From NCBI RefSeq assembly GCF_000482385.1, contig NZ_AXVD01000003.1:124001-188000 (forward strand): a DNA stretch of 64,000 nt, read 5' to 3'. The translations under genes and the position numbers were made by a program. Of the stretch, positions 1 to 9,339 are shown in pieces; position 1 is the first letter of the stretch, and each line of letters opens with the position of its first letter. The notes under the pieces were generated by a model that made no database searches, was not told where the DNA came from, and saw only the letters and a program-made list of their open reading frames with translations. Source of the DNA: Nocardia sp. CNY236 (GTDB taxonomy: Bacteria > Actinomycetota > Actinomycetes > Mycobacteriales > Mycobacteriaceae).

Positions 1-1490
1 GCGGTCTTCGGATTGTAGTTGCCGGTTCCGATGTGGCAGTAGCGGCGGATGGTGGATCCCTCGCGCCGCACCACCAGGCAGGTCTTGCAATGGGTCTTGA
101 GGCCGATGAGACCGTAGACCACGTGTACCCCCGCCTGCTCCAATGCACGTGCCCACTTGATGTTGGCCTGCTCGTCGAACCTCGCCTTGATCTCTACGAG
201 GGCGACCACTTGCTTGCCCGCTTCGGCGGCATCGATCAGCGCATTGACGATGGGGGAGTCGCCGGAAGTGCGGTACAAAGTCTGTTTGATCGCCAACACC
301 TGGGGGTCGGCCGCGGCCTGTTCGATGAACCGTTGCACGCTGGTGGAGAACGAATCATAGGGATGGTGGACGAGCACGTCACCCTCGCGTAGTGCGGCGA
401 ACACGTTGCGTGGCGTCTCCCGCTCGCCGAACGCCGGCGGCGTGGCCGGGACGTATGGCGCGTCCTTGAGATTGGGTCGGTCCACGCCGTACACCTGCCA
501 CAGGCAGGACAGATCGAGCAGGCCGGGCACTTGGATCACGTCGGCGGGGTCGACATCGAGCTCGCGCAGCAACAGCTCGAGCATGTGCTCGGTCATGTCG
601 TCGGAGACCTCCAGCCGCACCGGCGATCCGAACCGGCGCCGAGCCAATTCGCGCTCCAGGGCTTGCAGCAGGTCCTCGTCGCGGTCCTCGTCGACCTCGA
701 AATCGGCGTTACGGGTAATCCGGAACGAGTGGTGTTCGACGACCTCCATACCGGGAAACAACAGATCCAGGTGGGCGGCGATGAGTGCCTCCATCGGCAG
801 GAAAGCGGCAATGGGAGAGTTGGTGTCGGTGCGCCGCACACGGACGAATCGGTCGACGTTGTCGGGCACCTTGACGCGGGCGAAATGCTCGCCACCGGTG
901 GCGGAATCCTTCACCGTCACAGCGAGGTTGAGACTCAAACCGCTGATGTAGGGAAAGGGGTGCGCCGGGTCCACCGCGAGCGGAGTGAGCACCGGGAACA
1001 CCTGGTCCTGGAAATACGCCGAGAGCCGGGGGCGCTCGGCGTCGTCCAGATCGGTCCAGTCGATGATGGCGATACCTTCGGTGGTCAGCGTGGGCAGCAC
1101 GCCGTCGAGAAAGACGCGGGCATGGCGCACAGCAATCTCTTGGGCGCGTGTCGCGATCAGTTCCAGTTGCTCGCTGGGGGAGCGGCCGTCGGCCGACCGC
1201 ACCAACAGGCCGGTCTCCGCCCGTCGCTTCAGGCCCGCCACTCGCACCATGTAGAACTCGTCGAGATTCGACGCGAAGATCGCCAAGAACTTCGCGCGCT
1301 CCAGCAACGGAAGCGAAGCGTCTTCCGCGAGCGCGAGCACACGAGCGTTGAAATCGAGCCAGCTCAATTCACGATTGAGGTAGCGATCATGGGGCAACCG
1401 TGGTGTCGACGCATCGGCGGGCGCGGGTGTCGCCGCCGGAGGAGGGGTGGGAAGCAGCGGCTGCTGCTCGACGGTTTCCGTATCGCTCAC
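1..1490 (-). CDS. ppk1: Polyphosphate kinase 1 (C-terminal end outside window)
   Basis: Makes inorganic polyphosphate reversibly from the ATP gamma-phosphate. About 496 N-terminal and central residues are visible; the C-terminus lies beyond the left edge (family about 700 residues). The N-terminus after a Pro/Ala-rich leader reads [20 protein letters not shown] and then [19 protein letters not shown], both typical of PPK1. Near the cut end [15 protein letters not shown] holds the KxHxK motif whose histidine is autophosphorylated in the family, followed by [11 protein letters not shown]. The GTG at 1490 is chosen because a GGGGGA tract lies about 10 nt upstream; an in-frame GTG at 1508 is the alternative. 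It lies 92 bp downstream of cofC on the same strand, as in mycobacteria. Confidence 0.97.
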   Translation of the reverse strand, partial: MSDTETVEQQPLLPTPPPAATPAPADASTPRLPHDRYLNRELSWLDFNARVLALAEDASLPLLERAKFLAIFASNLDEFYMVRVAGLKRRAETGLLVRSADGRSPSEQLELIATRAQEIAVRHARVFLDGVLPTLTTEGIAIIDWTDLDDAERPRLSAYFQDQVFPVLTPLAVDPAHPFPYISGLSLNLAVTVKDSATGGEHFARVKVPDNVDRFVRVRRTDTNSPIAAFLPMEALIAAHLDLLFPGMEVVEHHSFRITRNADFEVDEDRDEDLLQALERELARRRFGSPVRLEVSDDMTEHMLELLLRELDVDPADVIQVPGLLDLSCLWQVYGVDRPNLKDAPYVPATPPAFGERETPRNVFAALREGDVLVHHPYDSFSTSVQRFIEQAAADPQVLAIKQTLYRTSGDSPIVNALIDAAEAGKQVVALVEIKARFDEQANIKWARALEQAGVHVVYGLIGLKTHCKTCLVVRREGSTIRRYCHIGTGNYNPKT

Positions 1491-1582
1491 CCAACGATCA
1501 TCCCCCACCGATGGGTAGGTGCGCAGCCCAGAGGAGGGATCGACCTGTGTCTCACACCACTGTGGCGACCGCCTAGCACACG

Positions 1583-2257
1583 TTAGTGAACGTTCGCGTG
1601 CACGCGAGGAGGCCAACCGATGTCGTGTAGGACAGCAGCGGTGGCACTGCCGGCTCCGAGCGCCAGCACACGGTCCAGATCGGCGGCGGTGTCCACATCC
1701 AGCCGTAGTCCCGGCCAGTCTCCGGAGAGGTCCACCGCCCCGGCTGCAATGTGGCTATGGGCCGATCCGGGGCCGAAACGGGGCGCAAGCGGAGCGAGCG
1801 GGTCACGAACGACCAGCGCGGCGGTGCCTCTTCCGGTGTGGTCGACGACGACGGAGCGCAGGCCACGCGGCGCGGTCGCGAGCATGTCCGACAGCTGTTC
1901 GGGTTGCATCGCGGGCAGGTCGGCTTGCAAGGCGAGCAGGTCGGTCGGCCCGTGCGCGAGGCGCACCGCGGTGGCGGTGGCGGCCAATGCAGTGTTGAGT
2001 CCGTCGGCGTCGGTCCCGCTCGGTTCCGGATACACCTCGGCGCCGAGTGTTCGGGCGAGTTCGGCGACAGTGGGGTCCGGGGTGACCACGGTGACCGCGA
2101 CGATCTCCTCGACTGCGGTCGCGGCGCGCACGGTGTCGGTGAGCATGGCCAGCACCAAGCGCGCCCGGTGTTGCGGACTCAAAGAATGGGACAGTCGGCT
2201 TTTGGCTCGGTCGAGGCTCTTGACCGCGATCACGGCATGCACGGCGTGCGAGCGCAT
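1583..2257 (-). CDS. cofC: 2-phospho-L-lactate / phosphoenolpyruvate guanylyltransferase (coenzyme F420 synthesis)
   Basis: 224 residues. CofC/FbiD uses GTP to activate 2-phospholactate, or phosphoenolpyruvate in actinobacteria, for transfer to the Fo chromophore during F420 synthesis. Family features are the N-terminal [17 protein letters not shown] and the later DADGLNTAL and LQADLPAM segments of this nucleotidyltransferase fold. The ATG at 2257 is preceded by AAGGA; the open frame continues upstream to 2425, but that part runs into gpsA on the other strand. It starts 31 bp from gpsA, divergently, so each promoter must lie partly inside the neighbouring gene. The product fits the F420-type oxidoreductase at 56142-57125. 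Confidence 0.93.
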   Translation of the reverse strand: MRSHAVHAVIAVKSLDRAKSRLSHSLSPQHRARLVLAMLTDTVRAATAVEEIVAVTVVTPDPTVAELARTLGAEVYPEPSGTDADGLNTALAATATAVRLAHGPTDLLALQADLPAMQPEQLSDMLATAPRGLRSVVVDHTGRGTAALVVRDPLAPLAPRFGPGSAHSHIAAGAVDLSGDWPGLRLDVDTAADLDRVLALGAGSATAAVLHDIGWPPRVHANVH

Positions 2258-2288
2258 GCAGCTAATCCTTCCATGGCATATTGAGCGG

Positions 2289-3284
2289 ATGACGAGGGCG
2301 GCAGTGCTGGGCGCAGGATCGTGGGGAACCGCGTTCGCGAAGGTGTTGGCGGACGCAGGAACCGATGTCACAATCTGGGCTCGACGGCCCGAGGTGGCCG
2401 CAGCACTGGCCTCCGACCATCGCAATCCCGATTACCTGCCGGATATTCCGCTGCCACCGATTGCGGCCACTCACGACCCTGCAGTGGCCCTCGACGGCGC
2501 CGATATCGCGGTGTTCGCGGTGCCGTCACAATCCCTGCGAGCGAACGCCACGGAATGGAAGGGGCTGATCGACCCCGATGCGACGTTGCTCAGCTTGGCA
2601 AAGGGGATCGAAACCGGGACATTGCTGCGGATGAGCGAGGTGATCGAGCAGGTGACCGGCGCCGATCGCAGCCGGATCGCTGTCTTGTCCGGACCGAATC
2701 TGGCGCGCGAAATCGCCGTCGGGCAGCCGGCGGCGAGTGTGATCGCCTGCTGTGACAACGATCGCGCCGTTGCGGTGCAGCATGCGAGCGCGACCGGATA
2801 CTTTCGGCCGTATACCAATGCCGATGTGGTCGGTTGCGAAATCGGCGGCGCGTGCAAGAACGTCATCGCACTGGCCTGCGGCATCGCCTCGGGTATGGGC
2901 CTGGGTGACAACTCGATCGCCAGCCTGATCACTCGAGGCCTCGCCGAGATCATCCGGCTGGGCGTGGTCCTCGGCGCGGATCCGGCCACACTGGCCGGCC
3001 TGGCCGGGATCGGCGACCTGGTGGCCACCTGCACCTCACCGTTGTCGCGCAATCGCTCCTTCGGCCACGTGCTCGGGGCTGGGGGATCGATGGATGCTGC
3101 ACAATCGGCTACTCATGGCCAGGTCGCCGAAGGTGTGAAGTCTTGCACATCGATTCGAGCATTGGCTGAGCGGCACGGTGTCGAGATGCCTTTGACGACG
3201 TCGGTGCATCAGGTCTGTCACGAGGGACTCTCGGTGCGCAAAGCAGTCGACAACCTGCTCGGGAGGCGGATCAAACCGGAGTGA
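2289..3284 (+). CDS. gpsA: NAD(P)H-dependent glycerol-3-phosphate dehydrogenase
   Basis: 331 residues. Cytosolic reduction of dihydroxyacetone phosphate to sn-glycerol-3-phosphate, the backbone of phospholipids. The Rossmann motif [10 protein letters not shown] starts at residue 8; the catalytic-domain motif [17 protein letters not shown] carries the conserved lysine; [13 protein letters not shown] is typical of the C-terminus. The ATG at 2289 starts directly at the Rossmann strand, which excludes the long upstream extension of the frame. Divergent from cofC; ddl follows 76 bp downstream after a GC hairpin. Confidence 0.97.
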   Translation: MTRAAVLGAGSWGTAFAKVLADAGTDVTIWARRPEVAAALASDHRNPDYLPDIPLPPIAATHDPAVALDGADIAVFAVPSQSLRANATEWKGLIDPDATLLSLAKGIETGTLLRMSEVIEQVTGADRSRIAVLSGPNLAREIAVGQPAASVIACCDNDRAVAVQHASATGYFRPYTNADVVGCEIGGACKNVIALACGIASGMGLGDNSIASLITRGLAEIIRLGVVLGADPATLAGLAGIGDLVATCTSPLSRNRSFGHVLGAGGSMDAAQSATHGQVAEGVKSCTSIRALAERHGVEMPLTTSVHQVCHEGLSVRKAVDNLLGRRIKPE

Positions 3285-3289
3285 TTCGC

Positions 3290-3306
3290 CGCCGCGTCAC
3301 GCGGCG
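3290..3306. terminator. GC-rich stem-loop between gpsA and ddl
   Basis: A perfect 7-bp inverted repeat (CGCCGCG, loop TCA, CGCGGCG) begins 5 nt after the gpsA stop. There is no T-run, as is usual for high-GC actinobacteria. It may terminate or attenuate gpsA transcription before ddl; inferred from structure only. Confidence 0.4.
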
Positions 3307-3360
3307 TGGCGGCGGCGGCGACGCCATGGTCGTGCGCCGACAACAGGTACCGTTCGGGGC

Positions 3361-4455
3361 ATGACGAACCGGATCAAGGTGGCTGTGGTGTTCGGCGGGC
3401 GCAGCAACGAGCACTCCGTGTCCTGCGTGTCGGCCGGTGCCGTGCTGCGCAACCTGGATCCGGACAAGTACGAGGGCGTGCCGATCGGTATCACCACAGC
3501 GGGCCGCTGGGTTCTGGGTGGTGTCGATGTGGCTTCTTTGGGAATCCGTGACCGCGCCCTGCCGTCGGTAGACGGCAGCGACACGGCATCGGCGGCGCCC
3601 GAGACGCGGCCGAGTGCGCCCCTGGCGCTCGCGGATCTGGGCTCCGCGTTGAGCTCGGTCGATGTGGTGTTCCCGCTGCTGCACGGACCGTTCGGCGAGG
3701 ACGGCACGATACAGGGCATGCTCGAGCTCGCCGGGATCCCCTACGTCGGCGCCGGCGTGCTGGCCAGTGCGGCCGGTATGGACAAGGAGTTCACCAAAAA
3801 GCTGCTTGCGGCCGAAGGATTGCCGGTCGGCACCCAGGTGGTGCTGCGGCCCGATGCCACAACCCTGTCCGAGCAGCAGCGGCAGCGCGTAGGGCTCCCG
3901 GCGTTCGTCAAACCGGCCCGCGGCGGGTCGTCGATCGGTATCTCCAAGGTGACCGACTGGAGTCGGTTGCCTGCAGCGATCGCTACGGCGCGGGAGCACG
4001 ACCCGAAGGTCATCGTGGAGGCAGCGATGGCTGGACGGGAAGTGGAGTGCGGTGTCCTGGAGTTCCCGGACGGGCGCGTCTCGGCGAGCGCAATCGCGGA
4101 GATCCGGATTCCGGACGACAACGACGCTCCCCAGCCGGACTTCTACGACTTCGACACCAAATACCTCGATGACGTCTGCGAATTCGATGTCCCGGCCAAG
4201 CTGGACGACGAGGTCTGCGACCAGATAAGAGAACTGGCGGTGCGCGCCTTCGCGGCGCTCGATTGCCAAGGGTTGGCGCGAGTGGATTTCTTCGTCACCG
4301 AACAGGGACCGGTGATCAACGAGGTGAACACCATGCCGGGGTTCACCGCGATCTCGATGTTCCCACGCATGTGGGAGGCCACCGGCCTCGACTTCGCGGA
4401 GCTGACCTCCGTCCTGGTCGAGACCGCGCTCGCCCGCGGCACCGGCTTGCGCTAG
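3361..4455 (+). CDS. ddl: D-alanine--D-alanine ligase
   Basis: 364 residues, normal for the family. ATP-grasp enzyme joining two D-alanines for the peptidoglycan pentapeptide; target of D-cycloserine. Visible motifs are [17 protein letters not shown] at the N-terminus, [20 protein letters not shown] (first substrate site), [14 protein letters not shown] (ATP-binding loop) and [12 protein letters not shown] near the C-terminus with the Mg ligands Glu and Asn. Start ATG at 3361. In the order gpsA, ddl, DUF3515, thiL it matches the mycobacterial ddlA neighbourhood. Confidence 0.97.
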   Translation: MTNRIKVAVVFGGRSNEHSVSCVSAGAVLRNLDPDKYEGVPIGITTAGRWVLGGVDVASLGIRDRALPSVDGSDTASAAPETRPSAPLALADLGSALSSVDVVFPLLHGPFGEDGTIQGMLELAGIPYVGAGVLASAAGMDKEFTKKLLAAEGLPVGTQVVLRPDATTLSEQQRQRVGLPAFVKPARGGSSIGISKVTDWSRLPAAIATAREHDPKVIVEAAMAGREVECGVLEFPDGRVSASAIAEIRIPDDNDAPQPDFYDFDTKYLDDVCEFDVPAKLDDEVCDQIRELAVRAFAALDCQGLARVDFFVTEQGPVINEVNTMPGFTAISMFPRMWEATGLDFAELTSVLVETALARGTGLR

Positions 4456-4482
4456 CCTTGCTGGCCAGCGCTGCCGGCGGTA

Positions 4483-5091
4483 TCACTCGGGAAGTGGTCC
4501 AGGGTCGATCGGTTGGGCGGGCACGGCGGCGCTGATGGTATCGGAAACCACTTGCAGCGGGGTCGGGCCCGAGCCGTGCGCAATGGTGAGAGCGACGTAG
4601 GTTCCCCGATCGACAGCGAACCACGTGCTGACCTCGACGGTTGGGTCCCTGACCTCGAACCATTGGACACCGTTCACGATCTGCAATGCCGAGGCGCGGT
4701 TGAATTCCAGGGGCCGGTCCAATCCACAGCGAAGCACGATGGTGTCCTCGCCGCCGTCGTCACGCTGCCACGCGCGGGTCGCCGGCGGCGCCGGCTCGAC
4801 GATCGTCGATTCGGTGAACTCACTCAGAGTTGCCGGTAGCGCGGGCAGCAGCGCGGCGCATTCCGGGCCGTCGGCAGCAGGAGCCGGCACCGCCGGCAGT
4901 ACCAGCGGTTCACGCTCCACCGGTGCGCGGTTGGCCAGCACCGCGGCTACGATCACGCCGACGACCAGAGCGACGGGAAGGGCCGCGGCGGTGGCGATGC
5001 GCGCCGGAGAATAGGCAGTCGCCGGACGCGAGGAAGACGGGGCGTCAGGGCTGTCGGTCGTGTCTTGCGATGATTGCGCCACCGTGGTCAC
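4483..5091 (-). CDS. DUF3515 family membrane-anchored protein
   Basis: 202 residues, function unknown. A hydrophilic N-terminus is followed by one hydrophobic helix (about residues 32-53, ALPVALVVGVIVAAVLA) and an extracytoplasmic domain with CAALLPALPATL and VLRCGLDRP, whose two cysteines could pair outside the cell. The sequence resembles the Rv2980-type proteins that sit between ddl and thiL in mycobacteria. The GTG at 5091 has AAGGA 6-7 nt upstream; the longer open frame to 5769 is only a shadow of thiL. Transcribed convergently with ddl and divergently from thiL. Confidence 0.85.
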   Translation of the reverse strand: MTTVAQSSQDTTDSPDAPSSSRPATAYSPARIATAAALPVALVVGVIVAAVLANRAPVEREPLVLPAVPAPAADGPECAALLPALPATLSEFTESTIVEPAPPATRAWQRDDGGEDTIVLRCGLDRPLEFNRASALQIVNGVQWFEVRDPTVEVSTWFAVDRGTYVALTIAHGSGPTPLQVVSDTISAAVPAQPIDPGPLPE

Positions 5092-5215
5092 CTGTCCTTG
5101 TCGTCCGAGCCGAGCGGCAGCCCCCGGGAATGGCGAGAGCCGGCCCGGGTGGCGCTCGAGTGCCTTCGAAAGGGTACCGTCGGGCCCATTCCAGCAAACA
5201 CCGCGCCGGAGAGGA

Positions 5216-6259
5216 ATGGCGATCAGCGACAGCAGCGCTCCGAGGACAGTCCGCGAACTGGGGGAGTTCGCGCTGATCGATCGCATCAATGCCGGCCGGG
5301 TGCAGGCTCCTGCCGTCGTGCTCGGTCCGGGTGACGATGCGGCGCTCGTTATGGCGCCGGGCGGCCGGGTCGTGCTGACGACCGACATGCTGGTGCAGGA
5401 TCGCCACTTTCGACTGGACTGGTCCAGTCCCGCAGATATCGGCCGCAAGGCGATCGCACAGAATGCCGCCGATGTGGTGGCCATGGGGGCCATGCCAACT
5501 GCCTTCGTCGTCGCACTCGGTTGCCGCGCCGACACTCCGCTCGAGGTGATCGACGACCTGGTGGACGGTCTGTGGGCCGAGGCGATCCGAGCAGGTGGAT
5601 CCGTGGCGGGCGGAGATCTGGTGTGTAGCCGTGAGCTGATCGTCTCCGTCACGGCCATGGGCGCGTTGGTCTCCGGTTCGCCGATCGAGCGAGCCGGTGC
5701 CCGTGTGGGCGATGTGGTCGCGGTGTCGGGACGGCTCGGCTGGTCGGCTGCGGGGTTGGCCGCCTTCACCGCCGGGGTGACCGGAGCCGAGGTCGAGCAG
5801 GCGCTGGCCGCTCACCGGGTGCCGCAGCCGCCGTATGCGACGGTGCTGGACGCGCTACAGGATCGAGCAATCGATTCTCCTGCGGGGCAGCGGGTGCCCC
5901 AGCGACCGAACATCGGGCTGCACGCGTTGACCGACGTTTCGGATGGTCTGTTGGCCGACCTCGGACATATTGCCGGGGCCTCCGGCGTGGCCATCGCCCT
6001 CGATTCGGCAGCGCTGCACGATCCGGCGCTCGAGCCGATCGCGGCAGTGTTGGATGCCGATGCCGTGCAATGGATCCTGACCGGAGGCGAGGACCATGCC
6101 TTCGTCGGTACCTGGGCGCCGGACCGTCCGCTACCTGCCGGATGGCTCGCGATCGGTCGAGTCGAGGCTGGCGCGGGACTCACCGTGGACGGCGCGGCCA
6201 CCATCGGCGATGGTGGGTGGGAGTCCTTCCGCGCAACCGGGTCCGGCGCCCGATGGTGA
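5216..6259 (+). CDS. thiL: Thiamine-monophosphate kinase
   Basis: 347 residues. Phosphorylates thiamine monophosphate to the active cofactor thiamine diphosphate. Signature segments are ELGEFALIDRI, GPGDDAALV (metal/ATP site), TTDMLVQDRHF and DVSDGLLADLGHIA, with GGEDHAFVGTW near the end. The ATG at 5216 is chosen over an upstream frame because GGAGAGGA lies 3-10 nt before it and homology begins here. It is followed by ung after 21 bp; both are probably co-transcribed. Confidence 0.96.
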   Translation: MAISDSSAPRTVRELGEFALIDRINAGRVQAPAVVLGPGDDAALVMAPGGRVVLTTDMLVQDRHFRLDWSSPADIGRKAIAQNAADVVAMGAMPTAFVVALGCRADTPLEVIDDLVDGLWAEAIRAGGSVAGGDLVCSRELIVSVTAMGALVSGSPIERAGARVGDVVAVSGRLGWSAAGLAAFTAGVTGAEVEQALAAHRVPQPPYATVLDALQDRAIDSPAGQRVPQRPNIGLHALTDVSDGLLADLGHIAGASGVAIALDSAALHDPALEPIAAVLDADAVQWILTGGEDHAFVGTWAPDRPLPAGWLAIGRVEAGAGLTVDGAATIGDGGWESFRATGSGARW

Positions 6260-6280
6260 TCCAGACTAAGTTGTCCGGTC

Positions 6281-6964
6281 ATGGACGCGAAACCATTGTC
6301 GGATGTCATCGATCCCGCGTGGGCCAAAGCACTCGAACCGGTGGCCGATCGGATTGCCGCACTAGGCGATTTCCTGCGAGCCGAGAATGCGGCCGGCCGT
6401 GGTTACCTGCCCGCCGGGAACAATATTCTGCGGGCCTTCCAGCAGCCATTCGACGCGGTGCGCGTGCTCATCGTCGGCCAGGACCCCTATCCAACCCCTG
6501 GGCACCCGATGGGCTTGAGCTTCTCGGTTGCGCCGGACGTTTCCCCGGTGCCGCGCAGTTTGGTCAATATCTTCAGCGAATACAGCAAAGACCTCGGCTA
6601 TCCGACACCCGCGTGTGGTGACTTGAGTCCGTGGTCCGAGCACGGTGTGCTGTTGCTCAACCGCGTACTCACCGTGTCACCCGGCAAGCCCGCCTCCCAT
6701 CGGGGCAAGGGATGGGAAGCCGTCACCGAGCAGGCGATTCGCGCCTTGGTCGCCAGGGATGAGCCGTTGGTGGCGATTCTGTGGGGGAAGGACGCCGCGA
6801 CACTGAAGCCGTTGTTGGCCGAAGCTGAAGTCCCCGCTATCGAGTCCGCGCATCCATCGCCATTGTCCGCGTCACGCGGCTTCTTCGGTTCTCGACCCTT
6901 CTCGCGAGCAAATGAGCTATTGGACGAACTGGGTGCGGAACCGGTTGACTGGCTGCTGCCCTGA
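6281..6964 (+). CDS. ung: Uracil-DNA glycosylase, family 1
   Basis: 227 residues. Removes uracil from DNA to start base-excision repair, important in GC-rich genomes that suffer cytosine deamination. The water-activating loop reads [18 protein letters not shown] with the catalytic Asp; Pro instead of the E. coli His after Tyr is common in actinobacteria. The Leu-intercalation loop is [19 protein letters not shown] sequence GACTAAGTT about 13-20 nt before the ATG resembles a -10 element and may give ung its own short-leader transcript. Confidence 0.97.
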   Translation: MDAKPLSDVIDPAWAKALEPVADRIAALGDFLRAENAAGRGYLPAGNNILRAFQQPFDAVRVLIVGQDPYPTPGHPMGLSFSVAPDVSPVPRSLVNIFSEYSKDLGYPTPACGDLSPWSEHGVLLLNRVLTVSPGKPASHRGKGWEAVTEQAIRALVARDEPLVAILWGKDAATLKPLLAEAEVPAIESAHPSPLSASRGFFGSRPFSRANELLDELGAEPVDWLLP

Positions 6965-7011
6965 GTCGGGCTGCAAGGCCGGACCGGAAGCATCGAGTGA
7001 GGAGCTGTCCC

Positions 7012-7260
7012 ATGCACAACACCACCGCCCGCAGCGCGCTGCGGGCCACAACCGCGGCGGCCGCGATCTGCGCCGCGCTCACCACCGCCACCGGCGCGGC
7101 TGGTGCGGATTCGCAGCCGCTGCGGCTCGAGCCCGCCACCGAAGCCACGGTAGTTCCGGTTGGCCAGGAGGAATATACCTCCACAGGCTCGTCCACCATT
7201 TCCGCGACGGTCCATGCCAAGGTCGCATGCCTGCTCTTCGCGGGTAACCTCCGCTGCTGA
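7012..7260 (+). CDS. Small secreted protein, unknown function
   Basis: 82 residues. A signal peptide is evident: basic start (MHNTTARSALR), an alanine-rich hydrophobic core, and a probable AXA-type cleavage site near TGAAGADS, leaving a mature chain of about 48 residues. The mature part is Thr/Ser rich and ends in KVACLLFAGNLRC, with two cysteines nine residues apart that could form a disulfide. GAGGAG lies 7-12 nt before the ATG. I do not recognise the family; small exported proteins of this kind are common in Nocardia. Flanked by ung and an alpha/beta hydrolase on the same strand. Confidence 0.65.
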   Translation: MHNTTARSALRATTAAAAICAALTTATGAAGADSQPLRLEPATEATVVPVGQEEYTSTGSSTISATVHAKVACLLFAGNLRC

Positions 7261-7306
7261 ATCCTCCGGCCAGAGGTTCGTGTCGGCGGCTTTCGCGCAT
7301 TGTGCG

Positions 7307-8191
7307 ATGCTACAAATCGTGAGCAATGTGAATGATCTTCTCGAACCATCTCGGCTTCGATTACGCGGGGCGGGCGGGATCGAGCTGGCTGCCGACCAGT
7401 TCGGTCCCGCCGACGGCCCGCTCGTGGTGTTTCTGCACGGGGGTGGGCAGAACCGTCACTCGTGGAAACAGACCGGCGCGCAACTGGGTGCGACGGGGAT
7501 GCGGGTGATCACGATGGACGCGCGAGGACACGGTGACAGCCAATGGGCGCCCGACCGCGACTATCGGCGCCAGACCATGGTGCAGGACCTGTTGCTGGTG
7601 CTGGAACACCTCGACGCGCCCGCGGTGGTCGTCGGCGCCAGCATGGGGGGAGTCACCGGCTTGCTCGCCGCCGCGGAACCCGGCGGCAAGGCGATCAGTG
7701 CCTTGGTGCTCGTCGATATCGTTCCCCGGCCCGAGCAAGAGGGAATCAGTCGGGTGATGGATTTCCTCGGCAAGCATAGGGACGGTTTCGAGAGCATCGA
7801 GGAGGCAGCCGAAGCGGTCGCGGAGTATCTGCCGCATCGCCCACGGCCGAAGAACACCGATGGTCTGTTGCGCAACTTGCGCGAGCGCGATGGTCGGTGG
7901 TACTGGCATTGGGATCCGGATCTGCTCGGTGACTTCCGCAGCCGAGCCGAGGATCCGGCCTTGGTGGTCGAGCAGATGGAGCATGCCGCACGCCAGCTGA
8001 GCATTCCGGTGCTGTTGGTCCGCGGAATGCGTTCGGATGTAGTGAGCGACGAGGGCGCCGAGGCATTCCAGCAACTGGTGCCGCATGCCCAACTCGCGGA
8101 GATCGGCGGCGCCGCACACACTGCGGCAGGCGATGACAACGATTCTTTCAACGACGCGGTAGCGGAGTTCGTCCTGTCGATTCAGCGGTGA
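7307..8191 (+). CDS. Alpha/beta hydrolase
   Basis: 294 residues. Alpha/beta-hydrolase fold: oxyanion-hole segment VVFLHGGGQNRHSWK, nucleophile elbow VVGASMGGVTGLLAA (Ser), the strand LLVRGMRSD with the acid nearby, and a catalytic-histidine segment GGAAHTAAGDDND. The substrate cannot be read from sequence; ester, lactone or C-C hydrolases share this pattern. The start is uncertain: ATG at 7307 or GTG at 7319. TACAAAT at 7311-7317 looks like a -10 element, so a leaderless transcript from the GTG is possible. Its 3' end overlaps the convergent acetyltransferase gene by 10 bp. Confidence 0.9.
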   Translation: MLQIVSNVNDLLEPSRLRLRGAGGIELAADQFGPADGPLVVFLHGGGQNRHSWKQTGAQLGATGMRVITMDARGHGDSQWAPDRDYRRQTMVQDLLLVLEHLDAPAVVVGASMGGVTGLLAAAEPGGKAISALVLVDIVPRPEQEGISRVMDFLGKHRDGFESIEEAAEAVAEYLPHRPRPKNTDGLLRNLRERDGRWYWHWDPDLLGDFRSRAEDPALVVEQMEHAARQLSIPVLLVRGMRSDVVSDEGAEAFQQLVPHAQLAEIGGAAHTAAGDDNDSFNDAVAEFVLSIQR

Positions 8192-8745
8192 CGCGGGTTC
8201 GGGCCAACCCGCGAGCAATCGGTACCGGGCACTTCGAGGGGTACCGGCCCACGCACCATGCGCACTTCAGGTGTGCAGGTGAAGGGCTCGATCCTGCGGG
8301 TGCCATCGAATTCGAACCCGTGTTTGCGGTAGAACGCCTGCGCGCGTCCGTTGTGTTCGAAAACCCATAGAGAGCACGACTTCGCCGGGTCGAGCGCGGC
8401 CCGGAGGAGGTCGTCGGCCACGCCGGAGCCGTGCCAGGCCGAGCGCACGTAGAGCGCGTCCAGGTCCATGAGCGTGGCCGCGTGTGGCGCTCGGGAAGGA
8501 CCGCCGCTGGCGAATCCGATGACCGCCTGGTCGATCAACGCCACCTGCACGCGACCGGGAGTTCGGATGCGCTCGCGTTCCCACCGATCGGCGCAATGAG
8601 CGATATCGAACGCATCGAGTACGTGCCCGGGAACCAGGCGCCGATACGCTTCGCGCCAACACGCAATGTGGCACTGCGCGAGGCTGTATATATGTTCGGC
8701 GGCCAGCGACCGGACAAGCCACGGGCGCTGGTCCTGGGCTACCAC
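8182..8745 (-). CDS. GNAT-family N-acetyltransferase
   Basis: 187 residues. GCN5-related acetyltransferase that would move an acetyl group from acetyl-CoA to an unknown amine. The acetyl-CoA loop is visible in LDALYVRSAWHGSGVADDLL (an R-x-x-W-x-G-x-G variant of motif A), followed by the beta-strand LWVFEHNGRAQAFYRKHGF, typical of motif B. The GTG start at 8745 is assumed because no better start lies inside. Convergent with the hydrolase gene and overlapping its 3' end; upstream of it lies rpmB on the same strand. Confidence 0.88.
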   Translation of the reverse strand: MVAQDQRPWLVRSLAAEHIYSLAQCHIACWREAYRRLVPGHVLDAFDIAHCADRWERERIRTPGRVQVALIDQAVIGFASGGPSRAPHAATLMDLDALYVRSAWHGSGVADDLLRAALDPAKSCSLWVFEHNGRAQAFYRKHGFEFDGTRRIEPFTCTPEVRMVRGPVPLEVPGTDCSRVGPNPRHR

Positions 8746-8865
8746 GCTCGGCCGAAGCCGAGGAGTGTGCAGTCGGTCGTGATCGATCCGATCACAGCGA
8801 GGCCCCGGACAACCGAAGCAAGTCGCCGGGGCAGATGTCGACGAGGCGGGTGATCAGCGGCACGA

Positions 8866-9057
8866 TCAGCCGCGGACCACCTTGCCGGCCTTCAGGCAGG
8901 AGGTGCACACGTTCATTCTCCGGGTGTTTCCCGGCGCGACCTGCGCGCGAACCGTCTGGATGTTCGGGTTCCAGCGACGGTTGGTGCGCCGATGCGAGTG
9001 CGAGACCGACTTCCCGAAGCCGGGGCCCTTGGCGCAGACGTCGCAGACGGCAGCCAT
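8866..9057 (-). CDS. rpmB: 50S ribosomal protein L28 (zinc-binding, C+ form)
   Basis: 63 residues. L28 of the large ribosomal subunit. It carries two CxxC pairs, C5/C8 and C51/C54, so this is the zinc-ribbon (C+) version; many actinobacteria also have a cysteine-free paralogue used when zinc is scarce. The core [19 protein letters not shown] is characteristic. Divergent from the DAK2 gene, as in mycobacteria. Confidence 0.97.
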   Translation of the reverse strand: MAAVCDVCAKGPGFGKSVSHSHRRTNRRWNPNIQTVRAQVAPGNTRRMNVCTSCLKAGKVVRG

Positions 9058-9339
9058 AGTCGCGAACTCCTTCATGTCATGGCGGGGTCGTCGCTTCGCG
9101 GCGCGGCGATCCCTGGATCGATGTCGTGACGTGCCTTGCTGGTCGCAGCCAGCACAGACCGCACCGGAAGCGCAAGGCAACCGTGTAAGGGTAGCCGTGG
9201 CAGCGCTGATCCACCAAACCGGTCCCCGGAACACCGGCGCGCAGTTGCCGGCTTCACACGGGGATTGCCCGCTAATCTGGCGGTGGTGGTGCGCGTGGCG
9301 TATGGGAAAGAGGTGACGGTGTCCGGAGCAGGGGATGTC

